A DNA stretch of 64,000 nt from an uncultured Microbulbifer sp. (GTDB taxonomy: Bacteria > Pseudomonadota > Gammaproteobacteria > Pseudomonadales > Cellvibrionaceae). The position numbers and the translations under genes are program-made. The notes below the pieces were generated by a model that ran no database searches, was not told the DNA's origin, and saw nothing but the letters and a program-made list of their open reading frames with translations. The stretch spans positions 1 through 64,000 of the forward strand of contig NZ_CANNGQ010000003.1 of the NCBI RefSeq assembly GCF_947504145.1. The letters run 5' to 3'. This document shows positions 7,732-14,853 of the stretch, one piece after another. Positions within the stretch are counted from its first letter, which is position 1, and the number at the start of each line of letters is the position of its first letter.

Positions 7732-8172
7732 ATGAAACAATGGAGTGAAATCAAGTCTGAATTTGAAGTAGATGGGTCTCTACGTGATATTTACGTGGAG
7801 AATGTAGATTCAGCTGTATGGAATATATTTATTAGCGCCGTAAAACAGTCAAGCTACAAATTTGATTTTGTTCATGGAGATCTGGTGAGGAATCTTCCTG
7901 GTAGCCTTGCTGAAATTAAGGCTTTGCAAGAAACCAACCCCACAACTTTGCGTATCTGGATTTCTGGTAGCATCCAGATTAATTGCCATTTTTTTGTGGA
8001 GTCAGAGATTGAGCTTGACTTGTCACCGTCTGAAATACAAAGCGCGGGTTCTTACTTTAAGTTAACAAGTTTTTTAGAATGGGTAGCCTCGGTTACAAGT
8101 AGCGTCGTAAAATTAACGCATGAAAATGCGCAGGAGCAGGTGATCCTCAGTGTCTGCAAGCAAGCCGTATAA
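7732..8172 (+). CDS. soluble cassette protein of unknown function
   Basis: 146 aa, no signal peptide or membrane span. The alternating strand/helix pattern has an acidic N-terminus, a central segment ETNPTTLRIWISGSIQINCHFF and a helical C-terminus. It resembles small immunity-like or hypothetical proteins common in integrons, but no family can be named. ATG 7732 is 9 bp after the attC. The stop overlaps the next attC core. Confidence 0.7.
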   Translation: MKQWSEIKSEFEVDGSLRDIYVENVDSAVWNIFISAVKQSSYKFDFVHGDLVRNLPGSLAEIKALQETNPTTLRIWISGSIQINCHFFVESEIELDLSPSEIQSAGSYFKLTSFLEWVASVTSSVVKLTHENAQEQVILSVCKQAV

Positions 8173-8310
8173 CAAGGCAAGGCATTTCGTTCCGGCCCTG
8201 CGGGCCTCCACCGGACAGCTTGCTTTGTGCACTTTATGCGCAGGTCGCTTCGCTCCCATTTTCGCGCATAAAGCGCCCAAAGCAAGCTGCCGCTGCTCGC
8301 GGCGTTATAA
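8167..8310 (+). repeat. attC site (family A', 144 bp)
   Basis: Cores gtataac (8167-8173) and GTTATAA (8304-8310). Sister of the site at 460-603. Confidence 0.93.
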
Positions 8311-8340
8311 ACCCAAGTAACGAGAATAAAGTAGTGCCTC

Positions 8341-8559
8341 ATGAATATACCTCTGACAGTAATCGGACAGTTCATAATCATCTTTGCAGTAGTTATTGCG
8401 ATTGTCAGCTACTACCTTGGTAGAAGGAAAACAGAAACGCCTGCATTGGCCGCCGTACTTGGGGCGGTATTTTCTATCGTGCCTATTTTTGGCCTTATTT
8501 ATGTTGTAGTTTTAATGTTCAAGCGCGATCTGGTGAGAGAGGCTGAGTCCGGAGCGTAA
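8341..8559 (+). CDS. small two-span membrane protein (cassette)
   Basis: 72 aa. It has two membrane spans (about residues 5-25 and 36-58) separated by a short basic/polar loop (GRRKTETP) and ends in a charged tail. ATG 8341 lies 30 bp after the preceding attC with gagaataaagtag upstream. Function unknown. Confidence 0.72.
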   Translation: MNIPLTVIGQFIIIFAVVIAIVSYYLGRRKTETPALAAVLGAVFSIVPIFGLIYVVVLMFKRDLVREAESGA

Positions 8560-8565
8560 TTCGGT

Positions 8566-8683
8566 TTATAACAAGGCCGGGCAATTCGCTCCTGGCCTTC
8601 GGCCCTCCGCGGGACAGCTTAGCTTGTGCACCTTTTGCGCAAAATGCGCACAAGGTAAGCTGCCCCTGCCGGCGGCGTTATGT
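8566..8683 (+). repeat. attC site (family A with 26-bp deletion, 118 bp)
   Basis: Cores ttataac (8566-8572) and GTTATGT (8677-8683). The loop segment gtcgcttcgctccc plus flanks of family A is missing, so the two ttttgcgc arms abut. Confidence 0.9.
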
Positions 8684-8707
8684 GCCCAGAGAGGAAAATC
8701 GAGTGCT

Positions 8708-9010
8708 GTGAAAAATTTTATGACTGTTGCAGCCTTTACAGTTGGGGTTCTAGGTGGAATTTTGGTCGGTATATTCCATGATCAATTTTCTTCAACTAAA
8801 CAAGTCGTGCTAAGTAAAGATTTGGTAACTGATGATGGAAGGGTTCTCCCTGCTGGCACCGTCCTCAGGTATGTATCTCATGCTCCCGAGGGGTATATTC
8901 AGGCAGATTTAGCCATTGCAATAGAAGGGGAGGCGATTAGTGGAATTAAAGTTGAGTCCAATGAAAAGGCCAATGTTCGCAATCAGTACTTCTACTCTGG
9001 TACAAAGTGA
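8708..9010 (+). CDS. membrane-anchored cassette protein, unknown function
   Basis: About 100 aa from a GTG at 8708, preceded by gagagg; an ATG four codons later (8720) is the alternative. The open frame extends upstream to 8624, but that part is attC sequence and not protein. One N-terminal membrane span (residues 5-22) precedes an extracytoplasmic domain of about 75 residues with a beta-rich pattern (DDGRVLPAGTVLRYVSHAPEG). No family recognised. Confidence 0.72.
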   Translation: MKNFMTVAAFTVGVLGGILVGIFHDQFSSTKQVVLSKDLVTDDGRVLPAGTVLRYVSHAPEGYIQADLAIAIEGEAISGIKVESNEKANVRNQYFYSGTK

Positions 9011-9013
9011 AGC

Positions 9014-9157
9014 ACATAACAATCACGGGCAGTGAAGCTCCGGCCCTTCGGGCCTCCGCGGGACGGCTTACCTTATGCACGTTTTGCGCGGTCGCTTCGC
9101 TCCCATTTTTGCGCAAAACCCGCATAAGGTAATCCGCCCCTGCCGTGGGCGTTATGC
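9014..9157 (+). repeat. attC site (family D, 144 bp)
   Basis: Cores ACATAAC (9014-9020) and GTTATGC (9151-9157). Same family as 5511-5654. Confidence 0.93.
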
Positions 9158-9187
9158 ATCCGAAAATTCTGGCTTGATATTGTTATC

Positions 9188-9451
9188 ATGAAAGAAAATA
9201 TAAATACACTTTCTGAACACATAATGGATTTAGATAGTGTGCGTAACGAGTACAGTCCCGGCTCACTCAATCGTTTACACGAAATCGCCACCTGGACTAG
9301 CGAGTTCGTAACGCAGGAGCTAGAAAAGGGTTCGGATCTTGAAGAATCGGCTAGAAAGATAGGCTTTGAACTTCAGAGTAGATATCCTGATCTGAGCGAA
9401 GAAGGCATCAATAATGTCCTTGTGTATACACATTTCTACCTGTGCCGCTAA
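9188..9451 (+). CDS. small soluble cassette protein, unknown function
   Basis: 87 aa, acidic and predicted all-helical, without signal peptide. The ATG at 9188 has a gttatc upstream and no strong ribosome-binding site. The stop is only a few bases before the next attC. No family recognised. Confidence 0.65.
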   Translation: MKENINTLSEHIMDLDSVRNEYSPGSLNRLHEIATWTSEFVTQELEKGSDLEESARKIGFELQSRYPDLSEEGINNVLVYTHFYLCR

Positions 9452-9455
9452 CCAT

Positions 9456-9552
9456 GCATAACAATCGCAAGCAGAATGCTCCGGCCCTTCGGGCCTCCGC
9501 GGGACGCCCAACACTATGCACGTTTTGTGCGCCCCTGTTTCGGGCGTTAGCA
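9456..9552 (+). repeat. shortened attC site (family E, 97 bp)
   Basis: Cores GCATAAC (9456-9462) and GTTAGCA (9546-9552). Compared with 5934-6076, about 46 bp of the inner arm are missing. Confidence 0.9.
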
Positions 9553-9588
9553 ATACCAGTAGCTGATCTATCAATAGAGGATAATTTT

Positions 9589-9924
9589 ATGAAGTCAGTA
9601 TTCAGTTTCATTTTTGTATCATTCGTCGCACTAGCTTCGGTTTCGGCATGGTCAATTGAGATAACTGCCGATGAGGTTCGAGGCCAGCATGGTGGTGAAA
9701 CAATGAATTATCTTGGTAACGTAAATGTTTTATTCCCTGATAGTTCAGTTTTGGAAACAACAGCCTTGACTGTTGAAAATCTTTCTAATGGTGAGAGAGT
9801 TTTGGAAGGTGATGTCACTTTAAAGTATGAAAATTTAGTGGTGAAGTCTGAGAAAGTATTGTTGTCGCCAGTTGAAGGCGGTTTAAAGGCTCTGATGGAA
9901 GAGGCGGCGGTTTCCGGTAATTAA
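9589..9924 (+). CDS. LptA/OstA-like periplasmic protein in a cassette
   Basis: 111 aa from ATG 9589 (atagaggataattttATG); the upstream extension of the frame is attC. The signal peptide is residues 1-20 (cleavage after VSA). The mature part reads IEITADEVRGQHGGETMNYLGNVNVLF..., which fits the first repeats of the OstA/LptA beta-jellyroll (x-AD-x..., Y-x-GNV). It is much shorter than LptA (about 180 aa), so it would be a partial jellyroll. It could interact with lipopolysaccharide or Lpt components; this is an inference from a weak family match. Confidence 0.7.
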   Translation: MKSVFSFIFVSFVALASVSAWSIEITADEVRGQHGGETMNYLGNVNVLFPDSSVLETTALTVENLSNGERVLEGDVTLKYENLVVKSEKVLLSPVEGGLKALMEEAAVSGN

Positions 9925-9926
9925 GT

Positions 9927-10067
9927 TGCCAACAAGGCCGGGCAGTTTGCTCCGGGCCTTTGGCCCTCCGCGAGACAGCTTACCTTATGCACATTTTGCG
10001 CAGGTCGCTGCGCTCCCATTTTCGCGCAAAACGCGCACAAGGTAAGCTGCTCCTGCCGGCGTTAAGT
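9927..10067 (+). repeat. attC site (family A, 141 bp)
   Basis: Cores tgccaac (9927-9933) and GTTAAGT (10061-10067); three bases (ggc) shorter at the right arm than the family-A standard. Confidence 0.91.
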
Positions 10068-10075
10068 ATCCGCAC

Positions 10076-10438
10076 ATGAAAAATATTGTGGAAAATTTAA
10101 AGAAAGAAGAAATCGAATCCGCGCTAATCTGGTATCGCGTCATGAAATGGGTCAAGGTTGCTCTCGCTATCATACTCGTTTGGGCATACTTCGCTGATTT
10201 TCGCTGGCTCTCAGAGATTTTGTATATCTCGGTCATTCTTCTACTTTTTTTGCCGCTAGGTTTTTTTGATACGTTTATCTCCGAGCTGTTGGAGTACAAC
10301 ACTGGAGCAATTGAAAAACGGCAATTACTAAATGCGAATGAGGCAAATGAGCATTTTTCGGCGGTTTTTGAGCGGGTTAAATCTCTAGAGGAGCAAGTAG
10401 AGAGCATCGAACTTCGTATCGAGGACCAAAATACTTAA
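10076..10438 (+). CDS. two-span membrane protein with coiled-coil tail (cassette)
   Basis: 120 aa. An N-terminal amphipathic segment is followed by two membrane spans (about residues 25-42 and 48-68) and a C-terminal helix with heptad-like Leu/Val spacing (residues 82-118, FERVKSLEEQVESIELRI) that is a likely coiled coil. ATG 10076 is 8 bp after the attC. The stop overlaps the next attC core. Function unknown. Confidence 0.72.
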   Translation: MKNIVENLKKEEIESALIWYRVMKWVKVALAIILVWAYFADFRWLSEILYISVILLLFLPLGFFDTFISELLEYNTGAIEKRQLLNANEANEHFSAVFERVKSLEEQVESIELRIEDQNT

Positions 10439-10478
10439 CAATCAGCGGCAGAGCGACAGCCAACGCTGGGCGTTATGA
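10433..10478 (+). repeat. shortened attC site (family B, 46 bp)
   Basis: Cores acttaac (10433-10439) and GTTATGA (10472-10478). The internal part is identical to the shortened site at 2483-2528. Confidence 0.87.
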
Positions 10479-10945
10479 GTCAGTCAAATTTGAGAATATG
10501 CATGGACGATAAAGTTAAAAAGATAATTACTCCCGAAAAATGCGAAATTTTCGCAAAGAACTGTATTGAGCGAGGGCGTGAAGATTTGGCACTACAAGCT
10601 AAAGAGCGTGCTGTTCAGCTTCGCGCAGAAGGCTATGGTGCGGAGACGCAAGCGGAACGCGAAGCTCTTGAGGCTGTGTATGCATACGAAGAAGTTTTGA
10701 GCACAAAGAATGGGAAGAAAACTCGCGCCGGTCGCACTTGGCAAATGATTTCTCGCCACGGGATCATTGGTGCCGTAGAAAGAGCTGTCAACCGTCCAAC
10801 TGAAACTCAAGGTTATACCTCTCTAGTAGAAATGGGGCTAGAGGATTATGCATTTGAAAATGTCATCCTTCGTTACCCTGATCTATTCAGTGAGCAAGCA
10901 GTTAGCATCTCAAGAGAGCGCATGGAACATTGGCAAAACTCATAA
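10475..10945 (+). CDS. soluble cassette protein of unknown function
   Basis: 156 aa if translation starts at the ATG inside the attC core (10475); the ATG at 10502 (MDDKVKK...) would give 147 aa. Neither has a strong ribosome-binding site. The protein is helical and charged, with an EREAL-EAVYAYEE segment followed by a KKTRAGRTWQMISRHG motif rich in basic residues, which could bind nucleic acid. That is a guess; no family recognised. Confidence 0.72.
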   Translation: MSQSNLRICMDDKVKKIITPEKCEIFAKNCIERGREDLALQAKERAVQLRAEGYGAETQAEREALEAVYAYEEVLSTKNGKKTRAGRTWQMISRHGIIGAVERAVNRPTETQGYTSLVEMGLEDYAFENVILRYPDLFSEQAVSISRERMEHWQNS

Positions 10946-10978
10946 CAATCACAGGCCGTAAAGCTTTGGGCGTTATCT
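10940..10978 (+). repeat. very short attC remnant (family D, 39 bp)
   Basis: Cores tcataac (10940-10946) and GTTATCT (10972-10978), with aatcacaggccgtaaagctttgggc between them. This is the left arm of family D fused to the final ggcgtta. Confidence 0.75.
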
Positions 10979-11020
10979 GCTTCGAGAGTTCGCTCCATTT
11001 AACTGAATAGTGATTGAGAT

Positions 11021-11386
11021 ATGATTACAACAGAAAAGCAAGATGAAAAAATTGCGAAGATGTCATTTGCTATGATCTATCACTTATATGTTAAGAAAGT
11101 CGAAAATAAGGGGAGAACTTCTGATGAGCTTAATGAAGTGATAACTTGGCTTACTTCATACAGTGAAGAGACGATAAATGAACTTATTGTAAATAAAGCC
11201 ACGATGAAAGATTTCTTTGCCGGAGCGACAATGAATCCGAATGCACACCTGATTACAGGAAAAATTTGTGGCTATAAAGTTGAGAATATTCAAACACCTT
11301 TAACGCAACAAGTAAGGCAGTTGGATAAGCTGGTCGATGAGCTTGCGAAAGGCCATAAAATGGAAAGAATCCTACGATCAGCGTAA
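11021..11386 (+). CDS. DUF2200 family protein
   Basis: 121 aa, full length for DUF2200. Characteristic segments are present: MSFAMIYHLYVKKVENKGRT, a V-I-x-W-L-T-S-Y stretch, MNPNAHLITGKICGYKVENI and the conserved ending LDKLVDELAKGHKMERILR. Members are small cytoplasmic proteins of unknown function widespread in bacteria. It lies between a short attC remnant and a weakly conserved attC-like site, so it is probably a cassette, though it could be an old resident gene. Confidence 0.88.
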   Translation: MITTEKQDEKIAKMSFAMIYHLYVKKVENKGRTSDELNEVITWLTSYSEETINELIVNKATMKDFFAGATMNPNAHLITGKICGYKVENIQTPLTQQVRQLDKLVDELAKGHKMERILRSA

Positions 11387-11409
11387 TGAAAATGGAAGAT
11401 AATAAGGTG

Positions 11410-11475
11410 CTCTAACAGATCTCCGGCAACTTAGCGCGGCGTGAGGTCAAGAGTAGGTTTCTTCGTACGTTAGAA
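11410..11475 (+). repeat. possible divergent attC site
   Basis: CTCTAAC (11410-11416) and GTTAGAA (11469-11475) form an almost perfect inverse-core pair 66 bp apart between two cassette-like genes. The interior (ctccggcaacttagcgcggcgtgagg) does not match any of the other families. It may be a foreign or degenerate attC. Confidence 0.4.
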
Positions 11476-11496
11476 CCAAATCCAAAGGAAGGAAAT

Positions 11497-11850
11497 ATGT
11501 CATATATAGATTGTTTTGTTGCCGCGGTTCCGTCTGGAAACAAGGAGAAATATATTCAACACGCAAAGATAGCCGCAGAAATTTTCAAAGAGTATGGGGC
11601 GCTTGAAGTAGTTGAGAATTGGGGCGACGATGTACCTGATGGTGAAATAACGTCTTTGCCAATGGCGGTGAAAGCCGAGCGAAATGAAACGATTGTATTT
11701 TCTTGGGTGGTTTGGCCCTCTAAAGAGATTCGTGACTCGGGTTGGGGGGCAATGATGGAAGACCCAAGAATGTCTCCTGAAAATAACCCAATGCCTTTTG
11801 ATGGTAAGCGGTTAATTTACGGTGGTTTCAAGACGATTCTCAAGTCCTAG
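11497..11850 (+). CDS. DUF1428 (YbaA-like) family protein
   Basis: 117 aa, full length. Family hallmarks are visible: MSYIDCFVAAVP at the start, a Y-x-x-x-A-K-x-A helix, GALEVVENWGDDVPDGEITS, FSWVVWPSKEIRD, MEDPRM and the ending MPFDGKRLIYGGFKTIL. The fold is a ferredoxin-like ABM-type barrel; the biochemical role is not known. A good ribosome-binding site (aaaggaaggaaat) precedes ATG 11497. It is the last cassette-like gene before the chromosomal tag gene. Confidence 0.9.
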   Translation: MSYIDCFVAAVPSGNKEKYIQHAKIAAEIFKEYGALEVVENWGDDVPDGEITSLPMAVKAERNETIVFSWVVWPSKEIRDSGWGAMMEDPRMSPENNPMPFDGKRLIYGGFKTILKS

Positions 11851-11858
11851 GCACTACA

Positions 11859-11886
11859 CCATACAAGGGCGGGCAATTCGCTCGGA
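11859..11886 (+). repeat. decayed attC remnant at the end of the array
   Basis: The sequence catacaagggcgggcaattcgctc resembles the left arm of family A (ataacaaggccgggcaattcgctc at 8568) with a broken core (TACAAG for TAACAAG) and no right half. It marks the distal end of the recognisable cassette array. Confidence 0.65.
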
Positions 11887-11922
11887 ACCACACCACTCTT
11901 CGCACATTTGTGGAGTTGATCG

Positions 11923-12534
11923 ATGGAAAGAACGGTTGACGGACCTGATGGAAAACCTCGCTGTGGCTGGTGCGCGGCGGCGCCGGAGTTTTTTGAGTAC
12001 CACGACCACGAGTGGGGGTTCCCGGTGAATGACGATCAGCGGCTGTTTGAGAAGCTGTGCCTGGAGAGTTTTCAGTCCGGACTAAGCTGGCGCACGATTC
12101 TGGCGAAGCGGCAGAATTTTCGCAACGCGTTCAAAAATTTTGACTTCAACAAGGTGGCGCTCTTTGGCGAAGTGGAGATTGAGCGCCTGCTACAGGACGA
12201 GGGCATTGTGCGGCACCGCGGTAAAATTGAGGCGACCATCAACAACGCCAGGCGTGCAAAGGAACTGATTAGGGAAAAAGGGTCCATCGCAGCCTATATC
12301 TGGCAGTTCGAACCGACAGGTAGTGACCAGCCTCCTCCGCAGACAGCATCCACTTCCGAAGCATCCAAGGCGCTATCCAAAGATTTAAAAAAACGAGGCT
12401 GGAAATTTGTCGGGCCTACTACTGTATACGCATTTATGCAGGCCATGGGGTTGATCAACGATCATCTGGTGGAGTGTAAATCCCGCAGAGAGGTAGAGCG
12501 CGCAAGGCGGTCTTTCCAACGCCCAACTAGTTAA
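11923..12534 (+). CDS. tag: DNA-3-methyladenine glycosylase I
   Basis: 203 aa, typical for Tag. It excises 3-methyladenine from alkylated DNA (base excision repair, cytoplasm). Visible signatures are RCGWC near residue 14 (first zinc cysteine), YHDHEWGFPVNDD (zinc histidine and active-site region), the FQSGLSWRTILAKRQNFRNAF helix and, near the C-terminus, MGLINDHLVECK, which supplies the final His/Cys zinc ligands. It is the first core-genome gene after the cassette array and its GC content rises accordingly. ATG 11923 has only a moderate upstream signal (gttgatcg). Confidence 0.95.
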   Translation: MERTVDGPDGKPRCGWCAAAPEFFEYHDHEWGFPVNDDQRLFEKLCLESFQSGLSWRTILAKRQNFRNAFKNFDFNKVALFGEVEIERLLQDEGIVRHRGKIEATINNARRAKELIREKGSIAAYIWQFEPTGSDQPPPQTASTSEASKALSKDLKKRGWKFVGPTTVYAFMQAMGLINDHLVECKSRREVERARRSFQRPTS

Positions 12535-12585
12535 GCTATTTCGGCGATTGTGTTCACTGCGGGCTTGTGTGCAACCCAGGGGCAT

Positions 12586-13152
12586 TCAATCGGGCAGTTT
12601 GAATGTAGCCTTGCCGGTAATATGGCTTCCAAGCTGCCAATCGGGCACCTGAACCTGCACTGGCGGCGGCGCCGGCTGCTCACTCGCTTCTACTAAATTT
12701 CCATTTGCGGGCCTGAGGCTCAAGTGGCTAACAGGTACCTGTACGGGCTCCGTCTTGCTACGCTCATGCTCTTTCAGTAAGTAACCTTCCATCGGTGCCA
12801 GGGTCAGCCCAGATCCAGCTAAAGAATCTTGCGGAGCCACGGCTGTTGGTGGCGCTTCTTTCGGGGCTGGAGCCACGGGGGCAGCTTCGGCAGACGGCGC
12901 TTCTGCCGGCACGGCCTCCCCTTCCGTTTTCAGTGACGACTGCGCTCCCAGCTTGACCAGTGTGGCCTGCAGCTGCTCTGCCTGCGCCTTGCCAAGACCC
13001 TTCTTGATGGCCAGCGGACGACCGCTGAACAACTTTTCTACGGTTTCCGGGCCGGTTTTAAACAGTCTTGCGAAATTCGCTTTTACGTCGGCAACAGTGT
13101 AACCGGGCTGGAGATCACCGCGGAAAATGACGCTGTAACTAAGTTCACTCAT
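12586..13152 (-). CDS. protein with conserved N-terminal domain and Ala/Pro-rich linker, unknown function
   Basis: 188 aa. Residues 1-72 (SYSVIFRGDLQPGYTVADVKANFARLFKTGPETVEKLFSGRPLAIKKG) form a small alpha/beta unit that I recall as an N-terminal module fused to varied tails in gammaproteobacteria. The middle (about residues 75-105) is an Ala/Pro/Glu-rich flexible linker. The C-terminus contains a repeated P-V-Q-V-P-type pattern. The start follows gaggtgccc. It is convergent with tag. Function unknown. Confidence 0.75.
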   Translation of the reverse strand: MSELSYSVIFRGDLQPGYTVADVKANFARLFKTGPETVEKLFSGRPLAIKKGLGKAQAEQLQATLVKLGAQSSLKTEGEAVPAEAPSAEAAPVAPAPKEAPPTAVAPQDSLAGSGLTLAPMEGYLLKEHERSKTEPVQVPVSHLSLRPANGNLVEASEQPAPPPVQVQVPDWQLGSHITGKATFKLPD

Positions 13153-13291
13153 AGGGCACCTCGATAGTATTGCCGCCGTCCCGGCTTCTTATTTTTCGTT
13201 CTTGTCTGTTGTTCGATCGGCCAGGTTGTAATAACCCGGGGCACTGATTAACTGGCTGGGACCAAATTTGTAGTGGCTATTGATAACCAAT

Positions 13292-14050
13292 TCAGTCGTC
13301 GGAATCCAGTGTCTGGTCCATGGTATAGGCTGGAGCCCCTTCACATTTGCCCCCCACCACCCTGGCCGGTACGCCCGCGACGGTGGAATGCTCGGGAACA
13401 TCCCGCAACACCAGGCTGCCTGCGGCGATCTTGACACCTGCGCCGATGGATACCGGCCCCAGGATCTTGGCGCCGGCGCCGATCATGACGCCGCGGCCGA
13501 TTTTGGGATGACGGTCACCGCCACCGCTGCCACTTCCGCCAAGGGTGACCGAGTGCAAGATGGAAACGTCGTCTTCCACCACACTGGTCTCTCCCACTAC
13601 CAGGCCGGTGGCGTGGTCAATCATGATGCCGCAGCCAAAGCGAGCGGCAGGATGGATATCTACGGCAAACTGCTCAGAAACGCGGCTCTGGAAATAGAGC
13701 GCAAGCGTGTAGCGCCCTTTCTTCCACAACCAATGGGCGATCCGATGGGACTGTAACGCGTGGAAGCCCTTAAAGTAGAGAAAAGGGGTCAGATACTGAT
13801 CGCAGGCCGGGTCGCGGTCGTACCAGGCGCAGATGTCCGCCTGCATACAGCGGGAAATTTCCGGTTCGTCGGCCATGGCCGATGCGATGACTTCCTGCAG
13901 TGCGGTTGCGGTGAGCGCTGCGTGGTCCAGTACGGATGCAAGCTGATACGCCAGCGCCCGGTCCAGGCTGCGATGACGCAGCACGGTGTTGTGAAAATAG
14001 CTGGCCAGCACCGGTTCACCAGCTGCCGCTGCGGCAGCTTCGGCGCGCAT
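13292..14050 (-). CDS. cysE: serine O-acetyltransferase
   Basis: 252 aa from the only ATG in frame. Converts L-serine and acetyl-CoA to O-acetylserine for cysteine synthesis. The N-terminal helical domain matches E. coli CysE (EPVLASYFHN, DPACDQYLTPFLYFKGFHALQSHRIAHWLW). The left-handed beta-helix contains IHPAARFGCGIMIDHATGLVVGE with the catalytic His and VTLGGSGSGGGDRHPKIGRGVMIGAGAKILG. Homology seems to extend about 10 residues upstream (LNQSDIWSAM), but between the in-frame TGA and this ATG there is no ATG, GTG or TTG. A non-standard start (ATT near 14084 after an agagga signal) is therefore possible. Confidence 0.93.
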   Translation of the reverse strand: MRAEAAAAAAGEPVLASYFHNTVLRHRSLDRALAYQLASVLDHAALTATALQEVIASAMADEPEISRCMQADICAWYDRDPACDQYLTPFLYFKGFHALQSHRIAHWLWKKGRYTLALYFQSRVSEQFAVDIHPAARFGCGIMIDHATGLVVGETSVVEDDVSILHSVTLGGSGSGGGDRHPKIGRGVMIGAGAKILGPVSIGAGVKIAAGSLVLRDVPEHSTVAGVPARVVGGKCEGAPAYTMDQTLDSDD

Positions 14051-14124
14051 GGCAGACCAGATATCCGACTGGTTCAGTTCTCTTACGTTGATAATTCCAT
14101 TCCTCTTCGCGGATCACTTTGCGG

Positions 14125-14853
14125 TCACAGCCGGTCGATATTGGTCGGGTACGCAGACTCAGGCACATCGACAAAACGGGGGTATATTACCGGCATTTCG
14201 CCACATACCGTATCTGCCAGCGCGACCGCATCCTCCCCCTGACACAGCTGCAATTGCTCCTGCAATGTGTGCGCGCTCAACATCTGCTGGAACTCTTTCG
14301 CCCGCGGGGCGTAACTCAGATGCCAGCGCTCTGGTGCCACTCCTCCCCGGTCCTCCGCGTAAGGGCGGAACAGCCCGTGGCTTTTACCCTCGGCAATACG
14401 TCTATCCAACCAGCAGTGGAAGGGGCCAAACACGCCGCTATCAGCTACCTCTTCCGGCGTCAGTTGCACCCGGTAATCCTCCGGCACCGCCGCGGCATCG
14501 ATGACATCAAAGTCGGTACCCCAGTGGTGACGGGACCCGCCAGGCAGTGCCGACCAGCGCAATATAGCGAATACCGTTTCTTCTGGCGACATACGCGCCA
14601 CTTCCAGCGCCTTTCCTTCGTTATCCAGCAGCGGGCGCTGGCCGCTGGCCTTGGCATTCCAGATGGTTCGCTGGCGCCGGAAATCCCGGAAGCCGGAGAC
14701 CACTTTCGGGTCAAATCCCGCAGCCCTCGCATCCCGTCGCAACTGGTCAAACGCGGCGAGCGCTTCGGGATGCATCAGCTGACCGGAAACCGGCTCGAGA
14801 ATGACGTGCGCATCCGTGAGACCGAATAGAATATTTTTCAACAGTCGATGCAT
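14125..14853 (-). CDS. M15 family D-alanyl-D-alanine carboxypeptidase-like protein
   Basis: 242 aa from ATG 14853, chosen because a GGAGG lies 8 bp upstream; a 19-codon upstream extension is less likely. Zinc peptidase of the VanY/DdcB-type M15B family, which trims peptidoglycan stem peptides. Signatures are VVSGFRDFRRQRTIWN, the zinc motif SRHHWGTDFDV (His and Asp ligands) and the last ligand in ERWHLSY. No obvious signal peptide, although residues 1-12 are mildly hydrophobic, so localisation is uncertain. It lies head-to-tail upstream of cysE. Confidence 0.87.
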   Translation of the reverse strand: MHRLLKNILFGLTDAHVILEPVSGQLMHPEALAAFDQLRRDARAAGFDPKVVSGFRDFRRQRTIWNAKASGQRPLLDNEGKALEVARMSPEETVFAILRWSALPGGSRHHWGTDFDVIDAAAVPEDYRVQLTPEEVADSGVFGPFHCWLDRRIAEGKSHGLFRPYAEDRGGVAPERWHLSYAPRAKEFQQMLSAHTLQEQLQLCQGEDAVALADTVCGEMPVIYPRFVDVPESAYPTNIDRL

